NCBI GenBank assembly: GCA_024704765.1
Contig: JAKMXF010000210.1
Location: 434,001 to 498,000, forward strand
Reading direction: 5' to 3'
Source: Oopsacas minuta
Lineage: Eukaryota; Porifera; Hexactinellida; Lyssacinosida; Leucopsacidae
DNA length: 64,000 bases
In this document: one piece after another, positions 39,827 through 53,329 of the stretch
Layout: every line of letters begins with the position of its first letter
Position numbering within the stretch: position 1 is the first letter of the stretch
Notes under the pieces: model-generated
What the model saw: only the letters and a program-made list of their open reading frames with translations
What the model was told of the DNA's origin: nothing
Databases searched by the model: none
Program-made: the position numbers and the translations under genes

Positions 39827-40317
39827 ATATTATTTGAATTTTATAGTGTGTATTGCTGTATTTTAACAATTTAGAGTATTTTCTGGGAATATTTTGGAGA
39901 TTTTGATTTCGCTGATGAATTATATACGTTTTTAATATTCTAGTCTATGGTGGGTGTTACAGGTAAGAGGTATAGGTTAAACGGCCAAGAGCTCTTGGTA
40001 AGCATGAAGATTATTTTTTGATTAGACGAGTGAAAAGGGACATACCTTGTGATTGCCCCTCCAATTGTTCCGGGATCGCGACTTATTGCAGCCCCGTGGG
40101 GAAGCTTCATTATAAGAAATGTAATTCGTAGTATGATTATAATCCTAATAATGTAATAGTATATAGAATTGTAATGTTCGCACAAGAATCTTGAGATTAT
40201 AAGCAATCTAACCATCTTAACATACTAATACAGACAAAATAATATATCCTATAGCAATACACCCAAGAAACTAAGATATAGATAGAGAGATAGATTTATA
40301 CGTATTAGAGGGTAACA
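39827..40317. other. Spacer with a possible small minus-strand exon
   Basis: On the minus strand, an ATG at 40110-40108 opens a 21-codon stretch (MKLPHGAAISRDPG) ending in a donor-like AG|GTATGT near 40050. In-frame acceptors at about 40000 would give a peptide of about 33-40 residues. No homolog is recognised. It may be a tiny gene or chance. Confidence 0.2.
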
Positions 40318-42489
<2,172 letters not shown>

Positions 42490-43353
42490 ATGGCATCATA
42501 TCTTAAACTCAATACAGTGCTTGAAGGTCCTAGAAATGACCTTTTTAAACCCCCAGGATGGTCACCAGAATGGTTTTCCAGCTGGAGATCATATATTCTG
42601 AGTTTATTAAGCGATGACGTAATAATTGTCCCTAACGATAAAAGCTATGATTTTCCCAAATTGAATTTACATATGAGACATGTGCTTGAAATTCTTGCTG
42701 CCTGTATTAAACTTCCTCCCAGTGAGCATGTATTTGACGAGTTGATCAAAGAGCATATCAAAGGGATCGCTGAAGCCTGTTCCATGGATCTGGAAAACAC
42801 CGACAAACTCCTAAAGAATTTTCAAATATTTTTATGTGAATTTACAAAACGGCATGAATATACCTTGCATTCTTGTATCGAATCAATCGTCCTTAACAAT
42901 GATTCCACTAGCTTGTTTCGTGGTTCTTTGGATCATCTGCTGTTTGGCAAAATTGTTGGTGATGCACTAGGCTTGCATCCAGTATTTGGTGCTATGCTTA
43001 ACCCGACTGGTGGAATATGTGGTCCTGATAATAGCAATATCTTTCTCCGTGCTCTTGGCAAGATTCCAATGATGCGCAGACACAGTATTGTCCATGATGC
43101 ATCTGGATATCTACGCCTATACCATGGTGTTGGACCAGGATATCTTTATTTCAAAACTGGAGAAATTCGTGGGAGGGGCGTACCAACTAATGGCCATGAA
43201 CATGCTTGGCAATATCCTTGGACTGATATGAAGATGCTTGTCTGTTGGCAGGCAGGAGAACTGAAGGATATGTGTCGAACATCCTCTTTACCTGAATTAA
43301 TAACTTTTTTTATAATTCTCAGTGTTGTGATTTTATTAATAATTATGTTTTGA
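42490..43353 (+). CDS. Tail-anchored protein, not recognised
   Basis: Single exon, 287 residues from the ATG at 42490 (no ATG in the open frame before it). The first 265 residues look globular and cytosolic. The last 20 (LITFFIILSVVILLIIMF) form a C-terminal membrane anchor with almost no residue beyond it. Striking low-degeneracy stretches are GAMLNPTGGICGPDN (about 174-188), HSIVHDASGYLRLYHGVGPG (about 206-225) and GHEHAWQYPW, rich in His, Gly and Asp as in an active or metal site. I know no named family with this set. The tail-anchored layout suggests the ER or outer mitochondrial membrane. Confidence 0.7.
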   Translation: MASYLKLNTVLEGPRNDLFKPPGWSPEWFSSWRSYILSLLSDDVIIVPNDKSYDFPKLNLHMRHVLEILAACIKLPPSEHVFDELIKEHIKGIAEACSMDLENTDKLLKNFQIFLCEFTKRHEYTLHSCIESIVLNNDSTSLFRGSLDHLLFGKIVGDALGLHPVFGAMLNPTGGICGPDNSNIFLRALGKIPMMRRHSIVHDASGYLRLYHGVGPGYLYFKTGEIRGRGVPTNGHEHAWQYPWTDMKMLVCWQAGELKDMCRTSSLPELITFFIILSVVILLIIMF

Positions 43354-44356
43354 TTTTCTAACTTACTTTTTTGTTGTATGTCATCATTATTATTAAGATA
43401 TCCTCCTGAATTTTAGTATATTTATTTGATATATACGCACATAAACAATTAACTAACAAATGTTACAATAAATATTATATTAACTAATTTAAGATTTGGA
43501 TTTACAGTAATTACTCTTTTAATAAGTTCATTTAATCTGATTATCTACATAACGCATTATCTTTGTAGTGATTTCCTAAACAGGTGGATAGTTCAGTTTT
43601 GTGAATTATTGAATATGATCTGCTTCTAATATAATTTTTTGTATGTTAAAGTGAGAGGAACTAAGTGTCGAAACAGATTTCATGGTCTGGCTACTCCCTA
43701 TTAGGGAGGTTCATTATTTTTGCTATGTTATTGATATCGTTATGAACTAATTTTCCTTCAGCGAACCTATTATACTATTGTTAGGGTTCACTAGTGAACT
43801 CGTGCCATATTCTTCATAAATTATCCTAGTGTGCATACGTAAACACGGTAATTCTTATTGCTAATATTCTGTAGACTTGTAAATACGGGGCACTAAGGCC
43901 TATAGGAAAAACTCATTACCGCCCGGGGTTAATTGTCCAAAAGTATTCTTATTAAAAAGGAATTAAATAAGCTGTTTATTTTCCATATTTACAAGAGACA
44001 GACAGTAATTATGTATTTCTTTATTTAGAATACACGAGGACTCATTCAAAACATATTTGCAACAAGGTATTATATTTTTAGATATATTATCAACAGCTCT
44101 CTCGTGTTTAGAACACATGACATACATAACGTCGGGATTATCTTGAATTACAACATAATAATACACAAATATTCCACAAACTAATATTTCTAAAACTGAG
44201 GCATATCCATATGTATAAAGAATTGGAAGATAGAACACCACCTCCACCTCCGCGTGACTAATATCGATGTGATTTGATTCATTTACCCTCTTATAAAAGC
44301 TTTGGCGATCTTAATAGATAAATTTTATTTATCACATAATTAGAAGCAATCTCAAT
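43354..44356 (+). other. 1-kb intergenic region
   Basis: No supported gene. A minus-strand open frame at 43963-44247 has a membrane-like segment but no ATG near its start. A 14-bp palindrome GTTCACTAGTGAAC lies near 43785-43798. Confidence 0.45.
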
Positions 44357-45161
44357 ATGGAATCAGGTAACTATTGTTTATAGAATATTTAAGAAATTTA
44401 TTTATTGCTATCTTCTAATCTTAGGTTCCTCAATAATCGGACAGCATCTGTTCTTTTCGAGTAATATTCAGCTTAATCACACTTATGGTCAAATATATGG
44501 CATAGAAGTAAAAGTGCAGAAAGTAATGTCCCTACTAACAGAAGTTTATAAAGACCTCCAAGAACTCAAAACTGACTCGCCTGACCGACAGAATCCCTTC
44601 AGCCAGAGCCAACTTATTACGTCACATGATCTCTCAAGACAGAATCTAGCTTCACTACATTACACAAATGAAACGAATCAGGAAGGCATTACTGTTGTGA
44701 ATTTAGTTGGAAATAAGGACATAGTGAATCCATGCAAATGCCACATGTGTGATAAGGTGTTTGAAGATAGGTTAAAATTACGTAATCACTTACGTATCCA
44801 TAAACAAACTAAAAAATATATATGTGATATATGTACCCACGGATTTCCGGTCCCCTCCAAGCTGAAGGAGCACATGCGAACCCATACAGGAGAGCGTCCC
44901 TACCAGTGTGAACTTTGTATGCGATGTTTTACGAAATCAAGTAGCCTCAAGCGTCATAAACGTATCCATAAAAAAATTGTACCACCAGATTGTCCGTCGC
45001 TTTCAACCATGCAGGACCAAGTAGTCCAGAATGTTGAAGAACTTCTGAGCCCAGCTTTCAAGGTGGAACAAATAGGACCAGAATCTCCCCTTATCACTTT
45101 TGATGAAAACTTTCATGCCCACACGGAATCTGAACTCAGCTCAGGTTCCGCATCACCCTAA
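44357..45161 (+). CDS. C2H2 zinc-finger protein (three fingers)
   Basis: Two exons, 44357-44366 (only 10 nt, ATG GAA TCA G) and 44425-45161, joined in phase 1; 248 residues. Three C2H2 fingers occupy about residues 128-205: CHMCDKVF...HLRIH, CDICTHGF...HMRTH and CELCMRCF...HKRIH. A canonical TGERPY linker lies between fingers 2 and 3 and a Krueppel-like TKKY linker between 1 and 2. The N-terminus has a coiled stretch (VQKVMSLLTEVYKDLQEL). The C-terminus is acidic and Ser-rich. It is probably a sequence-specific transcription factor; no ortholog is named. The tiny first exon is supported by the splice sites and the lack of a better ATG upstream of the fingers. Confidence 0.75.
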
Positions 45162-46690
45162 CCTTATCCTATCTAGTATTTACCCCTCCCTCAACACACT
45201 TTTTATCTTCGTTACTTTATCTGAAATAAACTACTTTTGTTAGAAATATATATTGTGTGTATTATCCTGATTAAACTATCTTGTAATGACTAGCTTCATT
45301 TTTGCTTATAGTATTGGTTTAAATTCATTAACGTAATACCTCATAAAAATTAATAATATATTGTGTCACTTCTATTCAAGATATAAATAAATTTCCTTAT
45401 TTTCCATTTTAATCTTAGGTGACGTACTTGTCTAATCTTTAATTAGTGGGCAATTTTGGTTGTAATAATTCTACGGATTATTCAGTACTCTCTTTTGTTA
45501 AATCACTAATTTGATTGTTAATCATTTTGCATATTTTACCTGCAAAAGGACTTGTTATTGCACTGAAAGATCTCTCTTGGACATCTTGTTTAAAGCTTAT
45601 CTTCTTATTTGAATAACTATTATGCAATGTATTTAATTATGATAATAACTTGCAATTTACTTAACATTGCAAATGCTGAAAAATCTGAATAATTAGTCCA
45701 ATCCATAAGTACTTTATAGGATGCGAATTACTTTCGCAAAATTCAAATAATATTTGTGCTATATTAATTAATCGATAACAAATAAGGTATTTAGCTGTAC
45801 GTATATCATGGATTGTCCTCTTTTTAAGTGATTCAACACATTACTTTCGCAGAACAAATTGTGTAGTCGCAAGTTTTATCTCTTAGTACTATGTTATACA
45901 TTTTAGCTAGCCCCTAAAATTGGCTTCAAATCTATTCAAATTACATATGATTCTTATTATTTTTCATGGTTTCATTCTCGAAAATAATTTCAGGCTTACT
46001 TATAATATATTAATATACTATTGAGTTCATTAGCGTTAAGTATGTATGGATTGGTATGGTATTGCAGACCACTTTTGAACAGCTGGGGAAAACCACCAAG
46101 TAAAAATTGCCTACAATTTTTAGATGAATCTACATCCGTGCAGTTTTGTATTAAAAAATGTATGTTTAATTATACAAGAAAAATGAGTTATTGAATTGAA
46201 CTTCTAATCGAATTGAACATGCTGCTTAAAATTTTTCAGTTTTAGTACAACAGCTTCCTTAGTTAGCATTATTTTCCATAGTTACACTTTTATGACATTG
46301 AAATGCGTGTAATTGCCCTCTATAGTAATGGATGGTCGAATTTATGTTATCTTCTCAAGTATTCAAACCGTCACCTACAATAACTGAAACCCAACATCTA
46401 AACAGACAGTGATTAGTATTCGTAACTGCACTATCTTGGGTTAGAAGTTTTATAATAGAAGGTAGCTCCAAGTGAAGGTTTCTTTATCTGTTCTCAAATA
46501 TATGCACAGCGACTCTTGACTGATACTCGCAACTCAAAGTCCTATGGTGTCAATAAGGCTTTCTATTTACATGTAGCTTGTTTATATGAAGCATAAATAA
46601 TAAAAACAATCCAAATATTGTACAAAAGTAAAATGAATGTTTATTTTATTTGACGATTTCGCTATGAGTTTTACTTCAATACACAGGATA
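45162..46690 (+). other. 1.5-kb intergenic region, nothing recognised
   Basis: AT-rich; no ORF with domain content, no inverted or tandem repeat of note. Confidence 0.5.
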
Positions 46691-49600
46691 ATGCAGAAAG
46701 GAATAAATTCTTTCGGACAGAATTCCAATGGGATCAAACGTCACAATATTGGTGACCACAGGTAGATATACTGATAGAATTGACTCACTCTTTTCTCAAT
46801 ATATTTATTCATTATTTCTACCGAATTTTTGTTATTTTTCACTCTTCATTTTATTTTTGTCTGTTTTCGGCTTCTTCATGCCATCTCTTATCACATTTAT
46901 AATATCCACATTGTTGCTCTTTCAAAATTCTTTCTGATTGCATGATCTAATCGAATGGATGCGACCAGTCTATTACAGAAACCATAAAATTACCTTAAAT
47001 CACCTAATACAGTAAAAATTCATTAATGCGTTTGTAAACATTTTGCGCTGAATGATTTCTTGGACAATAACCTTATTTTATAATTGTGAAAGTTGATTAA
47101 AACTAGTATCATTGACGTAATCCTATAGAACTTCCAAATTGCTAATTAGTACTTATGTTAATTGTCCTAAAATTGGTCTCCTATTAGTAGACAGATTATG
47201 TGTATTTTTGGTGTAAGTATTAGTTCTCTCGTGTTAATTAAGATAGCTGATTATTGTGTTTCAATAGGGTTACTTTTAATATCTGTTTCCCCAATGGAGA
47301 CACATTTGAGGAGGATTTCTACATGAAGCAACCACTAGCTCAACAGCTAACTAAAATTATCAACGAACAAAGGGTAAATTTTGTATTCTCGTAGATGATT
47401 AAACAATCATTGGTTTGCATTAGATTTAATATTTTGTCCTTGTACAACGTTCAAACTCGTTAAGGACTCGTTTATGAGCTATAGCTTAATAAGTAAATAT
47501 CATACGGAGAAATCCATTATCTGCTCATACGTACAGGTCATGATGAATAAATATGTCTTCATAATAATTGATAAGCAATCTAAACCCTTATTTCCTTTAT
47601 AGAGACAAGGTTCAACTTTCATGAAAAAGAAATATTACTATCATGCGCTACACCCTGTTGACCTATTAATCATAGATGAGGTATAGAATTCATTTTCAAT
47701 TTTACCTTATGAGTTATGATATAGTAGTCTTATGAAACGATTTCATGATTATTTTCTTGGTAACAGGATCATAAGTTTATTCCTAATGACAGACCACCAG
47801 GTAACTGGCCTACGATAGTGAAATGTATCATGCAAGAGAGGAAACCTCTTTTATACGTTTGGAGCTTCAAATTTTGTGAGAAGGACAAGGTCTCTTTTCC
47901 TGATGTAGCACACATGACTGAACCTAAGTTCTTTAATAAAAAGCCAGATCAAATTAATCAGTCAGAACCCACTCTTTTGAACTTACCTATAATGAGAACT
48001 AATTCAATCTGTGAATTATCACCACAAAAGATTCCCATTCATTTTGAGAACTCACAAAGGTAATCTTATGTAACTTCCACTAGCTATAATTAACCAAGTT
48101 GTTTAATACGAATTTAGTTGAAGATCCCGTAAGTAGAGAGTTGATGAATGTCATAACGCTTACACTTGTACATTAGAATACGAATATACAACTTCAATAA
48201 TACTTATATCATTAAAATAGAATAGAATATGATAGCTAAAATATGCTAAATGTCATACATCTTCTTTGTGTTTCTCCTTGTTGTGCATAGAACTTCATTC
48301 AATGCTATATCCTTAATTTTGGCAATCCTCTCTGCAACATGTAAAATCATAATTGGGTGAGAGAACTTTAGCTTATCCTTTAAGTCAGTAGGAATCATAT
48401 AAGGTGCATCTGTTTCTAATAATATTCGTTCTAACGGGATCAAACTTGCTGTTTCCCTCACCTGTGGCAATCTTTTAACAGTTATACTGCCGGTTATTCC
48501 GATATACAAATTTGGAAATGTAGCAATTAATCCAACAGCTGTTGGAGCTTGTCCAGTATAACAATGTAGATGAATCCGCCAGTCTTTTGGTAGCTCTTCT
48601 AGCAAAATACTTTTTAATTCGTTTTCAGCTTGCCTGCAGTGAATCTGCACAGGCTTGTTGTATTGCAGAGCTAGTTGGAGTTGGTCTTTAAGAATGCGTA
48701 CCTGGGTTTCTCTGTCGCTAGGACTCACGTTTGAATAATCAAGTCCTATCTCTCCTAACGCTATACACTTAGGGTGTATTAAAGCCTCGCATAACTTTGC
48801 TTTGAGTGTTTCTGTATAATATTTAGAATTGTGAGGGTGTATACCAAATGTTGCCCATACTTTCGGATCCTTGAGTATTTGGTCGAATGAACCTAGAGAT
48901 GAGAAAGCTGTAGGATCACAGAATGTACTGATGCATCCATCGAATCCGTTAGGGTATTGATTAGCTATCATAAATTCTTTGAATGCATTCTCAGATATGA
49001 TAATATGGTGTCTCTCAAATACATACTCAAGATGACAGTGTGTGTCAATGTAGTGAGTTTCTTCTTTGATCAAACATGTCAAATCTACCAAAGTAGTTAG
49101 GTATAATGATTCTGCCTTATCTGCCCCTTTGCCTTTGCCTTGACAAAACGGTGGGTTGAGTATTTGACCGTTACCAGCTTCTTGTAGAGATTCTTGTTCT
49201 GCGAATTTCACTGGACAGTTCGTTTGTACGTGTCCCTCATCCTGACAGTAATAACATATTATGATTTTCTTACTTCCTGAGTAGCCCCCCGTTGGTTTTG
49301 ATCTTACTAATGAAGGACAGTTCCTCTTGGTATGACCTTTCTCACCACAACCATAGCACACTACTTCCCTTGTTCCGCTCCGAGATTTTCCCCAATATTT
49401 CCATTCAGATCCTTCTTTCTGGTCATCACTACCTTCAGCCATTTAATTCATAGACCAAAATACTACTTTCTGTGGCAAATTGTATTGCTTCTATACATAA
49501 TTATCGCAAAGTAATATCACTATGGATACCTGATATACATAAAGCAGGTCATTACATTGCTTTTATATATTTCATTTTAGCCCACCAAAAGCCAAACCCA

Positions 49601-50640
49601 GAAATCGCAACACTTCTACTTTGATAAACTCAACGGCGCTGCTTTTGAATGGTGCCCCACCAATTCCTCCTAAAACAAAGTGTTCTAGTATGACTTGTAT
49701 AGATGAACAGATTGGACAATCACGAGTACGTGAGGATACCTTTGAGAATCATTTTATGAATGGTACTGACCCTCTGGCGCCACAGATGCAACAGTTAACT
49801 TTCAAACGAAGTCAAAAGGTTTCAAAAATAAGACCAATGCTGCCTCCAACAGGAAAAGTACATATGACACCAAAAGAATTGCATACAGAGAATACTTTCC
49901 AACCTATTCCACCACTGAGAAATAGCAGTACTCGTAGAACAAAAATTAATAGTTTTATCTTACCAACAGAGTCTTATGGAGAGTTTTCTTCAGATTTTCA
50001 AGCTAGCACGTCAAAATTTAATGACAGAGATGTAAATTCATATAATCATGAGATTGCTCCTAATTTTAATACCAGACCTTCAACTCCTCTCTCTTCTTGC
50101 TTCTCCCCCCTTCTCCCTCCAATAAGCCGACGTGTTGCTCCTCCTCCTATTTCAGAACTTCCCTCCCGTACAGGGCCTACACCAACTCAATCATATAAAT
50201 TCAAACGTGATCAAAGCTTGCAATCTTTTACACTGCCTACATTCCACAACAATACAATGTACCATAACGGTAATAGCATAAACACAAGAGATGATATCAG
50301 CCTTGTTGCACCAGCTGTTCCTCCTAAAAGTAAACGACTAGTATCATCAAACTCTCAGTTACCGGTTGCTATGCCTAGAAAAAGAAAGCCTGAAGAGAGT
50401 AGACAGCATAATCTCACTCAAAATATATCCTCTCCTCCTCGCCATTCTCTAGGGCCTTATACTAGTACACCTTCCTCTTATCCAAATGTTGGGAACGGTT
50501 TAGCTTATCCACGTGATCATCAACACGTGCTACGCCCGATACCTTTTCCGCAGAAAACCAAGAACACTATGCCTACAGCATTTTCTAATCCTATGATTCC
50601 CGCTAGGATGAGATCTAACTCGCTGTATCCTACGTATTAG
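46691..50640 (+). CDS. Proline-rich adaptor-like protein with N-terminal ubiquitin-fold-like domain
   Basis: Five exons: 46691-46761, 47268-47373, 47603-47680, 47767-48059 and 49581-50640. All are GT-AG with agreeing phases, giving 535 residues. The N-terminal 120 residues (VTFNICFPNGDTFEEDF, then QLTKIINEQ, then HPVDLLIIDEDHKFIPNDRPP) look like a Ras-association or other beta-grasp domain, judged only from the pattern of strands, helix and the D-x-P turn. The last 400 residues are low complexity with many SH3-type sites (PPIPPKTK, PLLPPIS, APAVPPKSKR) and Ser/Thr. A signalling adaptor is a reasonable inference, but no family is recognised. Intron 4 (48060-49580) contains the TatD gene on the other strand. 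The first exon is chosen because it supplies the needed phase 2. Confidence 0.6.
48246..49442 (-). CDS. TatD-family nuclease with two zinc knuckles (TATDN2-like)
   Basis: Single exon, 398 residues, antisense inside intron 4 of the proline-rich gene. Two CCHC knuckles come first: C29-x2-C32-x4-H37-x4-C42 and C63-x2-C66-x4-H71-x4-C76. The TatD metal-dependent hydrolase (about 130-398) has IDTHCHLEY, GIHPH, GEIGLDY, QIHCRQAE, HLHCYTG and LLETDAPY, so all metal ligands are present. TatD enzymes are Mg-dependent 3'-5' exonucleases or deoxyribonucleases. The knuckles would add single-stranded DNA or RNA binding. Human TATDN2 has a long N-terminus but, as far as I know, no such knuckles. Confidence 0.9.
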   Translation of the reverse strand: MAEGSDDQKEGSEWKYWGKSRSGTREVVCYGCGEKGHTKRNCPSLVRSKPTGGYSGSKKIIICYYCQDEGHVQTNCPVKFAEQESLQEAGNGQILNPPFCQGKGKGADKAESLYLTTLVDLTCLIKEETHYIDTHCHLEYVFERHHIIISENAFKEFMIANQYPNGFDGCISTFCDPTAFSSLGSFDQILKDPKVWATFGIHPHNSKYYTETLKAKLCEALIHPKCIALGEIGLDYSNVSPSDRETQVRILKDQLQLALQYNKPVQIHCRQAENELKSILLEELPKDWRIHLHCYTGQAPTAVGLIATFPNLYIGITGSITVKRLPQVRETASLIPLERILLETDAPYMIPTDLKDKLKFSHPIMILHVAERIAKIKDIALNEVLCTTRRNTKKMYDI

Positions 50641-51040
50641 AAATTGAGCTGAATTGACCATTCACTATTCCACTTCTTAAGAATCTGTATTCACGAATCA
50701 TTAACCAATTTATCCATTAAAGTTGTTGTTTTGTATACTTTTTATGACCGCAAACCCAATGTATATTTGAGATATTTAAACTATTAATTGCAATGAGTAG
50801 CATTTAATTGAGCATTTTTTTTATTTTGTGATCTGAAAACATTTTCTTTCAACAAAAAATTTTTTGCATAAAATCCCAAACCTGTGACTTTCAGAAACCT
50901 GCTATATGGAATAACCTATTCATATATTATTCGGGCATAATTACCTATATGTGTATATAGGCATTGAACTTAAGCCTCTCCCTCAATTGAATATAATAAA
51001 CAAACATCTACGCATTGTAGATTGTAAGAACCTTGTAAAA
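50641..51040 (+). other. Short intergenic region
   Basis: 400 bp with oligo-T and oligo-A runs near 50815-50870. No gene was seen. Confidence 0.45.
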
Positions 51041-51568
51041 ATGTCAGAATTTATTAGTTCGGGTGGGTGGGCTATATTATTTTGCATTTCATGTGGTTGT
51101 CTCCCATTGATAACGTGTATTGTTATACTTTGCATTTGTGTTCGTATGCCAGGATGTCTACTACACAACCAAGAGATTAGCATACGTGGTAGGGACGGAA
51201 GAATTATACCTAAAACTAAAAATAGAATATTTAATTTTCGCTCAGAAAGTTCTCAACCAAATCAATCTTATACTCCCCCGAATGTTGCTACCCCTCAATC
51301 TCAATCTGAACTTCCTCGTGTGATCTTATATAAACCTACTGTACCAAATACTTCAGCACGACATAACACTCCTACACGTCGTGTTCCAACCAATCTTACC
51401 CTCAGAGACATAGCAGAGGCAAAAGAGATAGTTAATAGAGCAAAACCGTCAGTTTCCCCTACAGCTCCACCTAGTGAATCCCAATTTGAACCTCCTCCTC
51501 CATACAATGACGCTGTAATGATGCAAGTAGAACCTATTCCATCTACTAATATTAATGCTGTTTCATAG
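51041..51568 (+). CDS. Small Cys-rich single-pass membrane protein with PPxY motif
   Basis: Single exon, 175 residues from the ATG at 51041. A short outside segment is followed by a Cys-dense membrane helix (about 10-35; ILFCISCGCLPLITCIVILCICV) and a long Pro/Ser/Thr-rich cytosolic tail. The tail ends with EPPPPYNDAV, a PPxY motif that binds WW domains of NEDD4-type ligases. The layout is like Shisa, VOPP1/WBP1L-type proteins. There is no N-terminal signal peptide. It resembles in plan the two minus-strand proteins at 52664 and 54004 but not in sequence outside the Cys-rich membrane helix. Confidence 0.65.
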   Translation: MSEFISSGGWAILFCISCGCLPLITCIVILCICVRMPGCLLHNQEISIRGRDGRIIPKTKNRIFNFRSESSQPNQSYTPPNVATPQSQSELPRVILYKPTVPNTSARHNTPTRRVPTNLTLRDIAEAKEIVNRAKPSVSPTAPPSESQFEPPPPYNDAVMMQVEPIPSTNINAVS

Positions 51569-51723
51569 GTTTGACATATAGGAGATACAACGCCGAGATG
51601 ACTAGAGGGTCAATCGAATAACTGTTATATTATTGTATTCATTTAATATTAATAATAACTATCTTAATAATATTATTTATTCTATTTCAGGTTTCATGGT
51701 AAGTTGTGAATCTCTCAGTTAAA

Positions 51724-52214
51724 TGGCTAGGTTTCCGTTAGCATACATAATATCATATCATGTCAAACTAAAAATTTATAGCATCAGAGGACACATAACA
51801 GTACATATACTTGTGTATGTACTACATTTTAGATTCGTCTCAGCCAATTCCTTAATGTATTCTTTGTCGCTAGGAGTGATGTTTGTTAGTAGAGCACTGG
51901 TAGGATTGGTAGAATAGGTTGATATTGCTGGATTATGGTTCCCTTCTGGTATCGGTATGGTAGTTAGGGCCTCGATTATATTTGCTCTCAGTTTTGCTTT
52001 CAGTCTTCTTATCTTTCTATAATTGTAATATCGATGAAGACCCCAAATGGCAGAGAAATGGCGATAAGAGAATGGCTAAACCAATGGCGCAACCTGGTAA
52101 CAAAAGTCCAAGTTGATCCAAAATAGAAACAGCAAATGAAATGTCTCCCCCCAGAACTATTTCAAAGTGTAGGCCAATTACAATGGATAGAAATGCCAGT
52201 GTGGAAATCATCAT
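51724..52214 (-). pseudogene. Possible broken or micro-spliced membrane-protein gene
   Basis: A minus-strand frame ending at 52017 encodes two hydrophobic segments (MMISTLAFLSIVIGLHF; LGLLLPGCAIGLAILLSPF). Just before its stop, a shift of frame leads into a basic, tail-like stretch (KIRRLKAKLRANIIEALTT) that stays open to about 51745. A 25-bp GT-AG segment (about 52016-52040) would join them in phase, but that is far shorter than other introns here. Either a frameshifted relic or an unusual intron; upstream exons were not found. Confidence 0.25.
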
Positions 52215-52663
52215 ATCGCAACTCTCTTTCCTTGTTAATCGAAAATGTACTTATAATGTGCAGATGGATTGTTATTTTTCTTTGTAATCAGAAAAGAAAG
52301 TTACAGAATTTATACTACACATCTTGGGTGTAGTCACTGATATATTCAAAATGATTGCAAAAGATGAAATCTTATTTCAGCCCGTAAATATCCTTGTTCT
52401 AATGTGTAAGTAACTGATATATACAATATGATTTCCATGAGATGGAAGATGAATACCTCTCCTAATAAACTATTCATGTGGTTTATTACAATGTTTCTAT
52501 ACTTTACACCTAAGCACACCTTTCTCAATCACATACAATAATAATAATAATACAAACAATAAAGTAATTTACATAACTAATCAGCTCAATACTTACTGGA
52601 CTCTAAAATAATTCACTGATTAATTAATACTTATAAGTCAGGCTCATAAATATCACACATAAC

Positions 52664-53329
52664 TCAAGACTGGAACCCTATACCATGGGTTTGGGGCTGT
52701 TCCTGGGCTGCATTGTAGGTGGGAGGGGCCTGATCGGTTGGATACGGATTGTAGCCAGGGTTAGGAGGATAGTTGTACCCATCTGCAGACTTTACCGGCT
52801 CTGTCTGTGGCGGATACGCCTGAGCAGGTGCGGTATCTGGGTAATACCCTTGAGTGGCAGGGTACTGGGGATAAGTTTGCACTGGCTGAGGGTAACCAGC
52901 CTGTGGCGGGTAACCTGTTTGGGGATATGCTGTTGGCGCTGTTTTTTCAGGATATCCTGGATTACCTCCTGCATTTACTGTAGTGGTCGTTACTACCTGA
53001 TTAGAGTTCCTATTGCCCAGAGGACACCCTGGAATCATAAAGCAGCAACAAACTACTATTGCTGTTATGATACAGGGACTGCAGAAAACGCAACAACATA
53101 TTATGCCACCAATTATGTATGCTGCTGGATAGTAGTAACTGGTGTAGTAGTAATTGGTGTAGTAGCTGTTGGAGTTGTAGTCGTAGTAGTAGTAGTAGAT
53201 GGTCTGTCTCACATCCCTCTCCGGTACTGCTGCTCCTACGCTATCAGATTCCTCCCCCAAACTGAGCTGGCATTGCAGACTCAGTATAAAGAGTAGCAAA
53301 GCAACTATTGATATCAACTTTAGCTCCAT
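52664..53329 (-). CDS. Tyr-rich, Cys-rich single-pass membrane protein, tandem copy A
   Basis: Single exon, 221 residues. A signal peptide (about 1-24; SIVALLLFILSLQCQLSLG), a short ectodomain packed with Tyr (residues about 43-68), a Cys-rich membrane helix (about 70-98; IIGGIICCCVFCSPCIITAIVVCCCF) and a Pro/Tyr/Gln-rich tail with QAPPTYNAA, a PPxY motif, are visible. This is a Shisa-like or CYSTM-like plan. Copy B at 54004 shares its signal peptide almost exactly and much of the 3' flank, so the pair arose by tandem duplication. Function unknown; WW-domain binding is inferred from PPxY. Confidence 0.72.
   Translation of the reverse strand: MELKLISIVALLLFILSLQCQLSLGEESDSVGAAVPERDVRQTIYYYYYDYNSNSYYTNYYYTSYYYPAAYIIGGIICCCVFCSPCIITAIVVCCCFMIPGCPLGNRNSNQVVTTTTVNAGGNPGYPEKTAPTAYPQTGYPPQAGYPQPVQTYPQYPATQGYYPDTAPAQAYPPQTEPVKSADGYNYPPNPGYNPYPTDQAPPTYNAAQEQPQTHGIGFQS

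Noticed and set aside
43963-44247. 94-codon minus-strand ORF with a membrane-like segment
   Set aside because: Starts only with GTG, no upstream ATG, no homolog recognised; it may be an exon but cannot be supported.
48246-48650. Retroviral gag-derived gene, from the two CCHC knuckles
   Set aside because: The knuckles sit in the same frame as an intact TatD domain and there is no other retroelement sequence.
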